This document shows positions 32,634-43,286 of a DNA stretch of 64,000 nucleotides, one piece after another. Under the pieces are notes generated by a model. It did no database searches, was not told the DNA's origin, and saw only the letters and a program-made list of their open reading frames with translations. Where the stretch lies: positions 186,001 to 250,000 of the forward strand of contig NW_019173948.1 of the NCBI RefSeq assembly GCF_001642475.1. Reading direction: 5' to 3'. Position 1 is the first letter of the stretch. Each line of letters opens with the position of its first letter. The DNA comes from Fonsecaea monophora. Its lineage: Eukaryota > Ascomycota > Eurotiomycetes > Chaetothyriales > Herpotrichiellaceae. The position numbers and the translations under genes are program-made.

Positions 32634-33773
32634 TTATTTGTGAAACAACCTCAACACTCCTCTCAGGACTTGGTGAGCCGTTAGCTGGCTCGGGGGCACT
32701 CTGGGTCCAGTGTATCCCTTGATGGGCGGCTCCCACATTGGGTTTGCGCCATTGTTCAGGGCGTGCTCAATCTCGGCGAGTTCAAACCATTTGGCTTCTT
32801 CCAGCTCGGTTTCCGGGTAGGTGATGGATTCGCCTCCCTCGACACATTGGCCGATGACGCCGATCAACATCGTCGACGGATAGGGCCATGGTTGACTGGA
32901 ATGGATCTGCACTCTGTCGATGTGGACGCCAGTTTCCTCATAGGCTTCCCTCCTCGTCGCCGTCTCGATGCTCTCGCCGGGTTCGATGAAGCCCGAGAGA
33001 CATGAGAAGTAGTTGGCAGGCCAGCGCTTTCCACGGCCTAAAAGGACACGTTTCCCGTCGGCCGAGATAGGGGCGATGACGGCAGTAGGGTCAGTCCTTG
33101 GGAATGCCTGGTTGTGAAGGCCAATCCGGGTCGGACATGCTCGCTGACGGAGGACGCCATTGTCGGCAGGCGGACAGACCACTTTCGCCCCGCCATGGGT
33201 GGACAGCATGCGGCCACCGCAGCTAGAACAGTAGCGGTTGCGATTATTCCAGTCGATCAGCGACCGTGCATGGCTATATATGGCTGATTGCGGGTGATCT
33301 AGTGTGAGGTCGATCCGGGTGGGTACATACTTCAGTCCGGTGGTTGTTTGTGACTCCTTGAACGCGGCATAATGATTCGGGCTCACATCGAGAGCAAAAT
33401 AGGGCACTCCGGAGTACTGACCCAGCTGAACATTTTCTCCAGCGGTTGCAGATTTGTCTTCCAGGTCCAAGCCGAGGAAGATGAGGGTCGGGTGGTGATC
33501 AGCTGGGTTGAACTCAGCTATCTGGGCCTTCTCGTCTTTGGCGTAGGGACGACCAATTGCGCTGGCAACGTCTTCATATTTGCTAAAGGCGAGCTTCCCA
33601 TCTGGCGACCGCAGAGGGTTCAACTCGTTGAAGGTGAGATACTTTGCACTCGGATGGGTCGAGGCTTTGTCTAACAGCTGGTTGTTTAAGCGGATGAACG
33701 AGAGACGGGTGATGGGCCCATTAGAAAAGTAGGCGTTGTGGCCCTGGCCAAATATTTCCAAGAGACTGGACAT
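32634..33773 (-). CDS. NPY1: NADH pyrophosphatase (Nudix, Npy1/NudC family)
   Basis: A single exon of 379 residues from the ATG of MSSLLEIFGQ; codons upstream in frame are not needed by the family. The enzyme splits NADH into NMNH and AMP and also removes NAD caps from RNA in homologues. Seen: an N-terminal NUDIX-like domain, a zinc ribbon CSSCGG...C...C (about 183-211), the Nudix box GFIEPGESIETA...REAYEETG (about 256-278) and the family tag SQPWPYPSTML that marks NADH specificity. The yeast enzyme is peroxisomal; no classical C-terminal PTS1 is visible here (it ends RLFHK). It lies tail to tail with the Zn2Cys6 gene, 141 bases away. Confidence 0.95.
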   Translation of the reverse strand: MSSLLEIFGQGHNAYFSNGPITRLSFIRLNNQLLDKASTHPSAKYLTFNELNPLRSPDGKLAFSKYEDVASAIGRPYAKDEKAQIAEFNPADHHPTLIFLGLDLEDKSATAGENVQLGQYSGVPYFALDVSPNHYAAFKESQTTTGLKYVPTRIDLTLDHPQSAIYSHARSLIDWNNRNRYCSSCGGRMLSTHGGAKVVCPPADNGVLRQRACPTRIGLHNQAFPRTDPTAVIAPISADGKRVLLGRGKRWPANYFSCLSGFIEPGESIETATRREAYEETGVHIDRVQIHSSQPWPYPSTMLIGVIGQCVEGGESITYPETELEEAKWFELAEIEHALNNGANPMWEPPIKGYTGPRVPPSQLTAHQVLRGVLRLFHK

Positions 33774-34929
33774 GGTGGTTAGAAACAATAAAGCAGGCAC
33801 TCCAGAACCAACATTCTCCTCGTAAGAGGGCGAACTGAATAGGCACAACAGGGTGGGATTTATTGACCGACGGTGTTATATTTAAGCGCTCGGAATAGGT
33901 GGAGAGTGCCCCATGCCGTTGGTCACTCGCTTCTTGGTTGTCACGGCTGTCCAGGATGTGCGGAGGGATCCCGATGTGCTCGGTACGGTGTCTTGTCTGC
34001 GGTCCTAAAGTTATTTGTCACCGTTATACCTGCTCACCTGCGAGGCTGGTCGCAGCCTGGATCACGAACTGCAGATAGCTTTTCATTACTACTGACTAGA
34101 GATTCGCACATTGTCTCTTAGTTTCAGACCAGTGGCCATCCCCAATAAACCCTCCGAGAAAGCGCCGGGCTTTTTGATGCCTCAGTCACCGACTCTGGCT
34201 TGAAGGTCTGTAGTGCTAGGGAGCGTTTTCGAAGGGCTGCAGGTTACACGCTGAACTGCGTGGATAAATTGTTCCCTGCATAGAAAGGAGACTTTGAAGA
34301 GCTGTTGACACTGTGGAAGACATCATGTGCTCTCTGATCATCACGAGATCACGGGACTACGCGTTAAGTGGCTTGGCAGACGTCGGAGTTTTTTTTATCT
34401 TCCGCCAGTCCCTAAGTGTCGAATGATAAACAATGGACCAACTCGCACGCAGAAACGGAATGAGTCTCTCTACCTCCACCGTGTATAAACATACAGGGTC
34501 ACTTCAATGTCATTTAGCTTCTGACTTTAATGGAGCCACCCACTAATGTGTCTCTTCATTCCTCGAGGAAAAGCATTCGGTGCTCTCCCCAAGATGATCC
34601 AGTTCGTCACATAACCCTACCCCAATCTCTATGGCGATACATTCGAGCAGTGAGGACCGAATCTTTGGTCTGGCCGGGTTGATATAGCATTCTGGCATGG
34701 CTGAGGAGGAGAAGGTGTATCTTCTGATGCTGCACCTCTCCAGGCAGGGTAAGATGAAAGATGGTAGAGGACAAGGCAGAAGACAATGAACGCAAGACAA
34801 AGTGCCAACGGAAGACGGTTTGAAATGCCGCCATGATCTGGATCTTTGGCTCTTGGCTAATGCTGTTTCATTGCATTCGGACCTGAAGTCCGCATGTAGG
34901 TGTTCTTTACATGCTCACTTCATACGTTT
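33774..34929. other. Intergenic: NPY1 promoter and FAD-Rieske 3' region
   Basis: About 1.2 kb between two leftward genes. No supported gene, repeat array or RNA gene. Confidence 0.5.
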
Positions 34930-36651
34930 TCACGACTCGGCAGCTATCTTCTGTCTCGCCTTTGCATTGTCATCAAATGGCTGCAAGCCACCTTTCGCGG
35001 GGCCGATGAGTTGGAGTCCTTCAGGACTGAATCGGCTGCCGTGGACGGGACAGTCCCAGCTCTTCTCGTCGTTGTTCCAGCACACTATGCCCTTTAGATG
35101 GGGACACACGGCGCTCATGCGGTGGACCTTGCCGTCCTTGTTCTTGTAGACTGCTTGAGGATGCGACGTCTTTGAATTCAGTACGCCTCCCTCGTCCTTG
35201 CCCAGATCTTCGACATCTTGGATGTCCGCTTGCAGAAGGCGTTTGTACTGCGTGTTGATCTGGACGTCGTGCTCGATCATGCTCGGGAGTTTGGCCGCCA
35301 CGGACGAGATGCGTTTGGGGTTATAAACCTTCGCCCAGGGGTTGTCGACGCCCTGGATCTCGTCCGCGAGCAGTCTGCCCGCCAGCACTCCGTGAGTCAG
35401 GCCGTTGCCCGAGTCACCGGTGACCACATAGACGCGCTCACTTCCTTCGTTCTTGCCAATGAACGCCATGTGGTCGACCGGTTCGAAGATCTGGCCGGAC
35501 CATCTGTAATCGACGCTCCCGGCATCGGGAAATCGTTCTCGCGCCCATGTTTCCAGTTCCTGGTACCGTGCGTCCCACTCGTCCTCCTGGCCCACTTTGT
35601 GGTCACATCCACCGACAACCATATAATCGTCCTTCTGGTCGCATTCGGTCATGCGGGTATACTTGTATGCATCGGCCGAGTCGTAGATGAGACAGTCTTC
35701 AATGGTGCCTTTGGGGACGCGGATGGCGATGCAGTAGGTGCGGTTGTACTCCATCTCGGCGATGATGCTGAGTTTCTGCAGTGGCACACAGGTGGCCTGT
35801 ACGGCGTGGTTGCAATTGACCGTGTGGCTATTCAGTGTCGAGATCGTCACGCTCTTCGCACCTAGATGAACGTCGACCAAGGGTACGTGGATCCCACTCT
35901 CAGCACAGTCAGTCACTCGTGTATGTGTGTAGCATTGGAAGTTGGGTTGCTCCTTCAGCCACTTCAGCACGCCCACCAAGTATTTGGTAGGATGGAACGT
36001 CGCTTGACGACCGACGACGACTCCGCCTCTTTGGTCCGGCTTTCCACTCCAGCCTTTGACGGTGAGGTTCTCGTCATATCTCGAGTCAAGGCCAAGTTTC
36101 TTTTGCAGGGCAGACTCTTCCTGTAGTTCTGCCATGTCGTCGTCATGTTCCTTGGTGCCCACGGGGTACTGGGACAGGTTGTACGCCGGTAGCATACGGT
36201 ATTCGCAGTCGATCCCGAGCTCTTTCGAGACTTCACCCACATGCCTGATAGCCCAGTCGTGCGATTCCGCCGTGTGTTTTGCTCCCTCGGCACCGAACAG
36301 CTTCTTGATTGCCACGTAGCCGTCGTCGAGGTCTGAAGACAAGTGACCGGACGTTCGACCAGTTTCCCCTACAGTAAGCAGGTGTCAACACAGGTCAGCT
36401 TCCATAGACTCCAGTGGAGCTATACCTGAGAGGATATCTCTTGCCTCGAGCATAATGACATTCACGCCCCTGCTCACGAGCTGCTCGGCGGTCGAAATGC
36501 CCGAGATGCCAGATCCGATGATACACACATCGGTCTCCAAGTCCCTGTCCAGCTTGGGGAACTGCGGTCGATTGGAATACGGTTCGAGGTGCACCCAGAC
36601 AGAGTCATGGCGACCAGACGTTCTCATGAACTGGTTGGGATCTGAAGACAT
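34930..36651 (-). CDS. FAD-dependent oxidoreductase fused to a C-terminal Rieske [2Fe-2S] domain
   Basis: Two exons (36651-36426 and 36368-34930; GTATAG donor, TGTAG acceptor, phase 1) give about 554 residues. The DAO-type flavin domain starts VCIIGSGISGISTAEQL and continues ETGRTSGHLSSDLDDG, as in the bacterial YhfW group. The substrate domain contains QATFHPTKYL; RVYVVTGDSGNGLTHG closes the FAD site. The C-terminal Rieske domain (about residues 497-521) has CPHLKG...CPVHGS, both Cys-His pairs intact. Electrons probably pass between flavin and cluster, but the substrate is unknown to me. No signal peptide or membrane segment is seen. It lies 2.7 kb from the divergent NirA-like regulator. Confidence 0.93.
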
Positions 36652-39364
36652 GCTGATGAAACGACGTGGGACCACGGTTGGATGGCTTTTAAGGGTAGGA
36701 GATTCAATGACAGCTCGCTAAGGGAGGAACAGAGTCCGCGAGAGGCTTGATACCAGAGGTCGCGTCGAGATGGATCGCGCAGCTGAAGGTAGAAGGAAGA
36801 GTTCTGCAGCAGTAATTCCCATTTCTGAACCGTCGTCAACAGAGCTACGAAGAGGTAGTCTTAGGCATGTATAGATGTCGTCGGGAGGGTCATAGTGGCA
36901 CGAGTTAGGACATTGGGCTCGACTGCGATCTGTCGTTGACCGATGATGACTTGATTTGATTTGCCCGACCTGTCAAAGGTCCGCAAGTCACATCCGGTCT
37001 CGTTCTTCGCAGGAGATTTCGGCGTAACGTCAATGACTCTGGGGAAAACGCAGGTGGCTCTGGGCCGCATCGCGATCTCACCCCATGCGTTGTAGCCTCT
37101 TGAGGAGAGCGACGCACTAGCCTAGCCAGCTAGCAAGCCTATGCTGAGATAGAACGTCACGGCAAGTCTCTCTAGTGAACCCCTGATGATCCTCGCGGAC
37201 TGGAAATTCCTGACTTCATAACGACGTAATCTTCATACAGCAGCACTGCTGAGTCTGTTCACAACGCAGCCTCTGCGGAGTAACATCCCCGACCAGTGGC
37301 CCATGCCATCCATCGCTGGATCTCTCTGCGGTAACAATACACGAACAAGAGACCGTCGTATTGTTGGTCAGAAGTCATAGATATATCCTCCGTATAACGC
37401 TCTGCACCTTGGTGCGGGGTGTTCCCGACGAGGCTCAGACAAGTTCACCACCAATGAACTATAGCCTATTATTGTGAACAGCTATCCACTCTAGTGTGTG
37501 GTGTACTGACAGCCTGCTCCCTTACAAAGCTCAAGACGTCGACGTAGAGAAAGTTCAGAGAGCTCTGAGATCAAACCTGCCCAAGTCTCCCCGCGCCACT
37601 TCTAGGTGGCCGAACTGACTACCGTCCAGGCATGCTCCAGGCATGACCAGCAAGTCGAGCCTTCAGCAAGATTGAGAAGCATGTTGAAGAGCAGCTCAAA
37701 CGTCACTTACCCCTCTGCTAGCGCCATGTCAATAGAAAACAATGGCACCAGTTTCTGCACTTCGGAACATTGGACCGGCAGTAGTCGAAAGGGTGGAGAA
37801 GATCAAACCACATGGAGCGAGTTCGGGGGGGCTAATCCGGACCCCGTTTCCGAGCAGTGTACCGAGGCGCCCACCAAAAGTATTGTTAACGCTAGTAAGT
37901 GAATGACGAGATGATCAAAAGACGATAGACCTAATTTTCGTTGCCCCTTACAACTACCCCCGGAGATATCGGAGCTCAATACTTAACGCCTATAGCGCCT
38001 AGCGAGACTGGAAATATAGGTTAGGCGGCCGCCTATTAGATCTGACTTATAGCTAAGAGATAGGTAAGAGTGCCTACAAGCTCAGAAAATCTCCTTTCAT
38101 AGTAAGTAATATTTGTCATTTGAATTAGCGTAAACAGTACTTTTGGTGCGCGCCCTCGTATCGTGGTATGTAATTATCCCAATCGCGCCTCTTTTTTTTT
38201 TCTTTCGTGTACCGCTCGACTGCCAATCCGTAAATGTCTTATGTTCGTCCTTTTGTTCAACTCGTGAGGGAAACGAGGGGGGCGGTCATATCTCCACCGG
38301 ATATCTTCTTTCATCCTCCGTGACTGATAAAGACAGCCAGCAGAGAGAGAAAGATGCCGAACTCGAGCTTGTGAAATCCAACGAATATATCACGCGGCCA
38401 AATTATCCCATGTCTATCCGGCATCAAGAAGTCACAGTGTTGCTACAGACTTGGCTTGAAGGAATAGACAACTCCAGCCTCACGGATATAGAGCTGGGTC
38501 AGGCGATCGGACCTTTCGTTGGTGTTTGATGCTGAAGACGGCCTGTCCAATCATCCTCTGTAGTTCCATCGGGCTGTCCCTCTGAAGCATAGCAGTGGTC
38601 AGCCTGTCAGGTCAGCGTGATTCTTTCCTTCCACAGAGTCATTCCATCCCCAGAAATCTGCATATTCAAGCTGTTACCGGCTTTTTTGTTTGACGAATAG
38701 TTTTCTTTCTACCGTAACAGGCACCGAAGAGACCGAGCTCACGACCATGTGTGGATGCATAGCCGTCTGGGATTCTCGATCGGCGAGACGAACGACCCTG
38801 GGGAAATTTCAGCATGTCAGCCCTAGGGAAACGAAACAAGTACAACAGAGCTCAGAGAGCAGTGCAGTAGGGAAGCACGGAAGGCAACTCGGGTCCTCCT
38901 CGATACTTTTATACCCAGCGCGCGCAGATCTCCCGTGCACGATATTTCCGGGGCGGGCAACGATTGACTGGCAGATCCAACGAGCCCGCGGATGCGTTTT
39001 CCGATGGATTGTCAAAATCGATTTGGATGGGCTGTGTGATGTTCGGTTTCGTCATAGCAATCCAGATCTTCTGCCTTGCTTTTGCTTCTGCTTCTGCGCA
39101 AAAGGATTGATGTCATGCATGTCTCGCCTGCGAAAGACTGTGGGAGTCTGCGAAAAAAGAAAGTCTGCGAGCCTTACACCCCAAACACTTTGAAGAACTA
39201 CTCCTCCCAAGACTTCGCTTCGAGCAACTGCGAAACCAAAGATCCATTATACATTTACAGAACTTGTATTTCCCCTCGTTACATCCCATTTCTTGCTCCA
39301 AAAGAAAGAAACCCCAACTCGGTCCCTTATCTCTTTTTCGGCTTCTTTTTAAATGGTCATAATC
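36652..39364. other. Divergent intergenic region with an AT-rich probable transposon remnant
   Basis: 2.7 kb. The stretch about 37920-38130 is AT-rich, full of short TAG/TATAG words, and contains a perfect 14-base palindrome; it looks like old, mutated repeat DNA. The remainder holds the promoters of the flanking genes. An open frame at 38143-38529 has no family features or promoter signs and is not called. Confidence 0.5.
38022..38035. repeat. Perfect palindrome TAGGCGGCCGCCTA
   Basis: A 14-base perfect palindrome in an otherwise AT-rich block. The core GGCGGCCGCC recurs as a 12-base palindrome at 21469-21480, also in AT-rich non-genic DNA. Confidence 0.8.
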
Positions 39365-41715
39365 ATGTCCCAAGAACTCGCCCCGCTTCCAGACACCGAC
39401 CCTGACAATGCCCCCCAGCCCTCCTCATCTCGCAAGAAAGTGAGCCTCGCGTGCCTGGCTTGCAGGAGACGCCGGACCAAGGTACGTGTGCTTCAAGCCA
39501 CTCGCAAAGCCCGTGGTTGTGTCTGAGAGAGATGGAACGAAAATGAGACGGCGGGAGTGGCTGACTTTTGTCCCAGTGTGACGGCGGCGTCCCTTGCGCT
39601 TCGTGCCTTTCCCGAAACACCGAATGTGTCAAAGACGAATATGACGACGGACGGCGCAAGCTCGCGGTCAAACGACGGTTGGAATCATTGGAGAAAGACC
39701 GCCATCTGCTGGATGCCCTGCTCCACGCCATCCGCACAGGAGGACCATACCAGCTGAACGCTCTGATTAGTCTGATACGAAGCAACACTGGACGACAGGA
39801 CCTCGCCGGCTTCCTCGAACACGAGTTCGGTGGCATCAGAGAACTGGACCTCCAGAACCACCGCCAGGGGACGTCCGCGACGTACAGAAGGCACCGCGCC
39901 CGCCTAGGCCGGATCCAGGATATCGTGAACCCCCCGATATCCGTGCCCGCGAAGCCGTGGACCACCGTCACCGACGACGACGACTTCGTCTCGCACCTCA
40001 TCTCTCTTTGGTTTACCTGGGCCCATCCCTGGTGGCACTGGGTGGACCAAGATCTCTTTCTCGAAGCCATGAGATCGGGTGATCCTTCGAGCCTGCTATG
40101 CACTCCCTACTTGGTCAATATGATCCTCGCCGACGCCTGTGTCAGTCTCATCCCAATCCTTCCCTTCCCACTAAAAGAAACCCATGAGATTTGTCAAACG
40201 AGAGTGAAACTGACTTCCAGCCCACATGATAGCTACTCGACACCCTGGAAGAGGATGGCACAGATCCCAACATGGAGATTCGGGACCACTTCTACAACGA
40301 AGCCAAAAAGGGGCTCGAAGCCGAAGAAGGCCAAGTGTCTCTGGCCATGGTGGCAACGTTGGGCGTGCAGTGGACTTAGTAAGTCGGCGCGGTGCACACC
40401 ATGATTGATTCCCTCGATGTGTCTCAATTCCTGCTTTTTTTTCCCCTTGCTCACAAACAATCTGCCGCATCGTGTTCCCCCAGCCTCAACATAAACGGTC
40501 AAGACAAGCTAGGGAACGGCGTTCTGTACCAGCAGATCTTCCTCTCCAAGAGCCTGAGCAAGTGGCGTCAAAGGATCGAGCACGACCCCTTGATGACCCA
40601 CGAGTATCTCTCCAAGGTCGACTCCTGCCTCTGCCGGCTCGAGTGGACCCTGTACGCCCTCAACCCGCTCATCGGCCTCGCCTTGAAGCAGGTCCGCGTC
40701 TTTGACCGCCCGTCGCGACCGAAACCCATCACACAGTCCGGCGGCTGCCAACAACAGCGAGCGTCGTCCTGGGCCCCATACCCCGTCCCCCATCCGAGTC
40801 TCGAGTGGCACCCCAAGTGCCACTATCTCGCCTTTATCTCGCTCGCCGAAAAGGCGACCTTGGACGAGACACTGTTCGAGAAGAAACAGAATAACGAGGG
40901 TGGCAGAGCAAAGGACAAATTTACACGCGTGTACCACGAGGTAGAGGACTGGCCGGACCATCTACCAGAGTGCATGAAGATGCATGACAACGCTATGCCC
41001 CATGTCATTGCCTTGCAGTAAGCTGAAACCCTGTGTTCCCCCCGCGCCATGTATCCACGCCTCCCTAGTCCATTTTCTTCAATGAGGAACTGCCTTCATT
41101 TGTGGTCCATTTTCCCCATCCATCGGCGAAGAGCTTTTTTCTCGTTGCTAACGTCTTGTACCTCGTACTCTTGCGCTTATCGACAGTGCACTCCACAGTT
41201 GGGTCAACCTGACAATTTCGAAACAAACAGCCGCCCTCGACGCCGGGGTATCGAACCGACCGTCCCTGGCGCGGACGCCGAAGTCTTCGGTGCGCAGCCA
41301 TTGGATTGAAATCTGCATGTCGGCCGCCAAAAACATCAGTAACCTGCTCGAGCAAATGCGCTTGAACTGGGGCGCAGACCATTTCCCGGTCATTATCATG
41401 CAGCCTGCCACCATCGGTGCTTTCACCTTGCTCGAAGAACTGAATGACCGACCCGAGTCTCAAGACGCCTTCTTCAAACTTTGCCTCAACCTCCGCGCAG
41501 CGAGTCGGAGGTTCCGCGTGAGTCGAGGGGTCCTGCGCCTCCTGCGCCGCAAAGCCAAGGAGAATGGCATCATCCTCTCCGACGAGTGCAACCACTTACT
41601 AGGCGATTCCGACACCAATATGGACGTCGATAAGAACATGTCGATGAACATCGATAACATTGGCTTGGAGTATTTGCTCGAGAAGTGGGATGATTTGGAT
41701 CTCGACGAAATATGA
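39365..41715 (+). CDS. Zn2Cys6 transcription factor, NirA/Nit4-like
   Basis: Five exons: 39365-39481, 39577-40140, 40233-40378, 40484-41017, 41187-41715, all joins phase-consistent. The zinc cluster is split by intron 1: ACLACRRRRTK joins CDGGVPCASCLSRNTEC. Intron 2 (92 nt) ends at GATAG because the CAG before it would open a stop. Conserved segments include LVNMILADAC, then DGTDPNMEIRDHFYNEAKK, VSLAMVATLGVQWTYL, and YQQIFLSKSLSKWR, as in nitrate-type regulators. The Asp-rich C-terminus (YLLEKWDDLDLDEI) may activate transcription. Whether it controls nitrogen genes cannot be told; no nitrate genes are nearby. A second ATG-led start at 39353 would add four residues. Confidence 0.88.
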
Positions 41716-41949
41716 TTGCTATGTTGAGCGGTCCAGTTACACCAATGAATAGGTGCCTCCCACCCGGCGCGATTTTGACAGTGGATTCTTTTGCTGAACA
41801 GCGAACAGAGGATTTCTGCGACAGAGTCACATCCGAAACCAATAGCAGACCGGGGATAGATGGTCAGGCACCCACCAGCTTCAGATACTTCGTATTGTGG
41901 AAATGCTGATTTGTAGGACTTGCTCTCTGCAGAAACGGGGCTACAGGTG

Positions 41950-43286
41950 TCATGGCCGCGCGCTTTCCGAGGCTGCCGGACCTGAACGTTTTCCCATCGT
42001 GTCGACGATTCTTCCCATCAACGGCTTGATTTGCGCTGTGTCGGTCGCGCAAATGAAGAAATCCGGATGTCTCGCCTGCTTCGGCGACTTGAATTTGTCC
42101 GATATATATTGGGAGGCGGCATCGTAGGCTGACCCGCCTGATTCCCCGGATGCCCCCACGCGAAGTCAGCAACAATACCTCGCAACGTTGGAAGGGCAGC
42201 TGACACACAAGACGAAGCGTTGGTAGAGGAATCAAAGTTCCGGGAGCGACAAAGAAGGGGAATCCTTACCTTCATAATCGGGGAAGAAAGCCTCGAGTGG
42301 GGAGTGAGACAGCTTCTCCCGGAAGAGATCTGTCTTGTTGAAGACCAATTGGACCGTCGAATGCGTGAACCACCGGGACTCACACACGTCGCGGAAAAGA
42401 TTGATAGCCTCCTGCAGGCGGTTGACCGAGCCATCCTCGTAGAGCATCTGGTCGTACTCGGACAGGGCGACGAGAAAGAGGACCAGGCCCACATCCTCAA
42501 AGTGGTGCATCCATTTCTTTCTTTCAGACCGCTGCCCGCCGACGTCGATGACGCGGTAGACCGTGTCCTTGTTTGATTCGAAGGCGAACTCGGCAACACC
42601 AGTGGTCTTCTGCCGGGACCGGAGGATGTCTTGGTCGTCGGGGACGAAGTTCGGGGATGAGATCCGATCGATAGAGTCAAAGTAGCTGCCACCATGATTA
42701 GAAAGAGTATCTTAGAAGGAATTAAAAGGTGAACCGTGGGTCTGCCCAACACCCTGTGCTGGCGACGTACTACCGTGCAGAATCGGAGACTTGGAATTCG
42801 TTGCATCGTGAGAGACAGGTTTTCACACCGGCATCGGCCCAAAGAGCCTTGATGGCGTGGTGTACCTCTGGAGATAACTCTGCGGCAGTCATCTTCTGTC
42901 TTTGTGAAAGGACTGCCGACGCGTGCCGATCGGACGCAGGGTTTGAGAATGGTATGCCAAGGACATCCATGGCCTCCAAGACGGCTTGCATGGACTGGAA
43001 GATATTGGCGAAGATGACCCCTTTGAAGTACCAACGCTCGTCGGCGGAATAGCCGCCTCCGTTGACGAGTTTCAGCTGCTTCAGCACGGTGGATTTCCCA
43101 GATTCGCCAGCCCCTGTCCGAACGTTCAGTATCGCGGACACAGCTCACATTTTCTCAAAGGCACCAACCTAGCATGAGGATCTTTACCTCCTTTTTCCGA
43201 GATTGTTGGTCGTGCCTGAGCCGCCTCTCGACCCGGAGGTGGCTCATCCTCCTCCTTCTGTCCTCTTTCCCCAGCGCACAGCCCAT
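41950..43286 (-). CDS. Heterotrimeric G-protein alpha subunit, divergent
   Basis: Four exons (43286-43169, 43113-42774, 42685-42270, 42137-41950) give 353 residues, the canonical G-alpha length. MGC at the start predicts N-myristoylation and palmitoylation at the plasma membrane. P-loop GAGESGKST, switch I RSRQKTTG with the catalytic Arg, switch II DVGGQRSERKKW with the catalytic Gln, FNKTD and ICATDT are all present, so it should bind and hydrolyse GTP. The N-terminus is Arg-rich (KEDRRRRMSHLRVERRLR), and the C-terminal receptor-contact helix is replaced by IVDTMGKRSGPAASESARP rather than the usual IIIQENLRLCGLI-like end. It differs from FadA-, GanA- and GanB-type subunits and may belong to a fourth, less conserved lineage. 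Confidence 0.93.

Noticed and set aside
36369..36425. Two separate oxidoreductase ORFs
   Set aside because: A 57-base intron joins them in phase into one FAD-Rieske protein.
38143..38529. 128-codon plus-strand open frame upstream of the NirA-like gene
   Set aside because: Includes a homopolymer-derived Phe run and no family-like sequence; not enough to call a gene.
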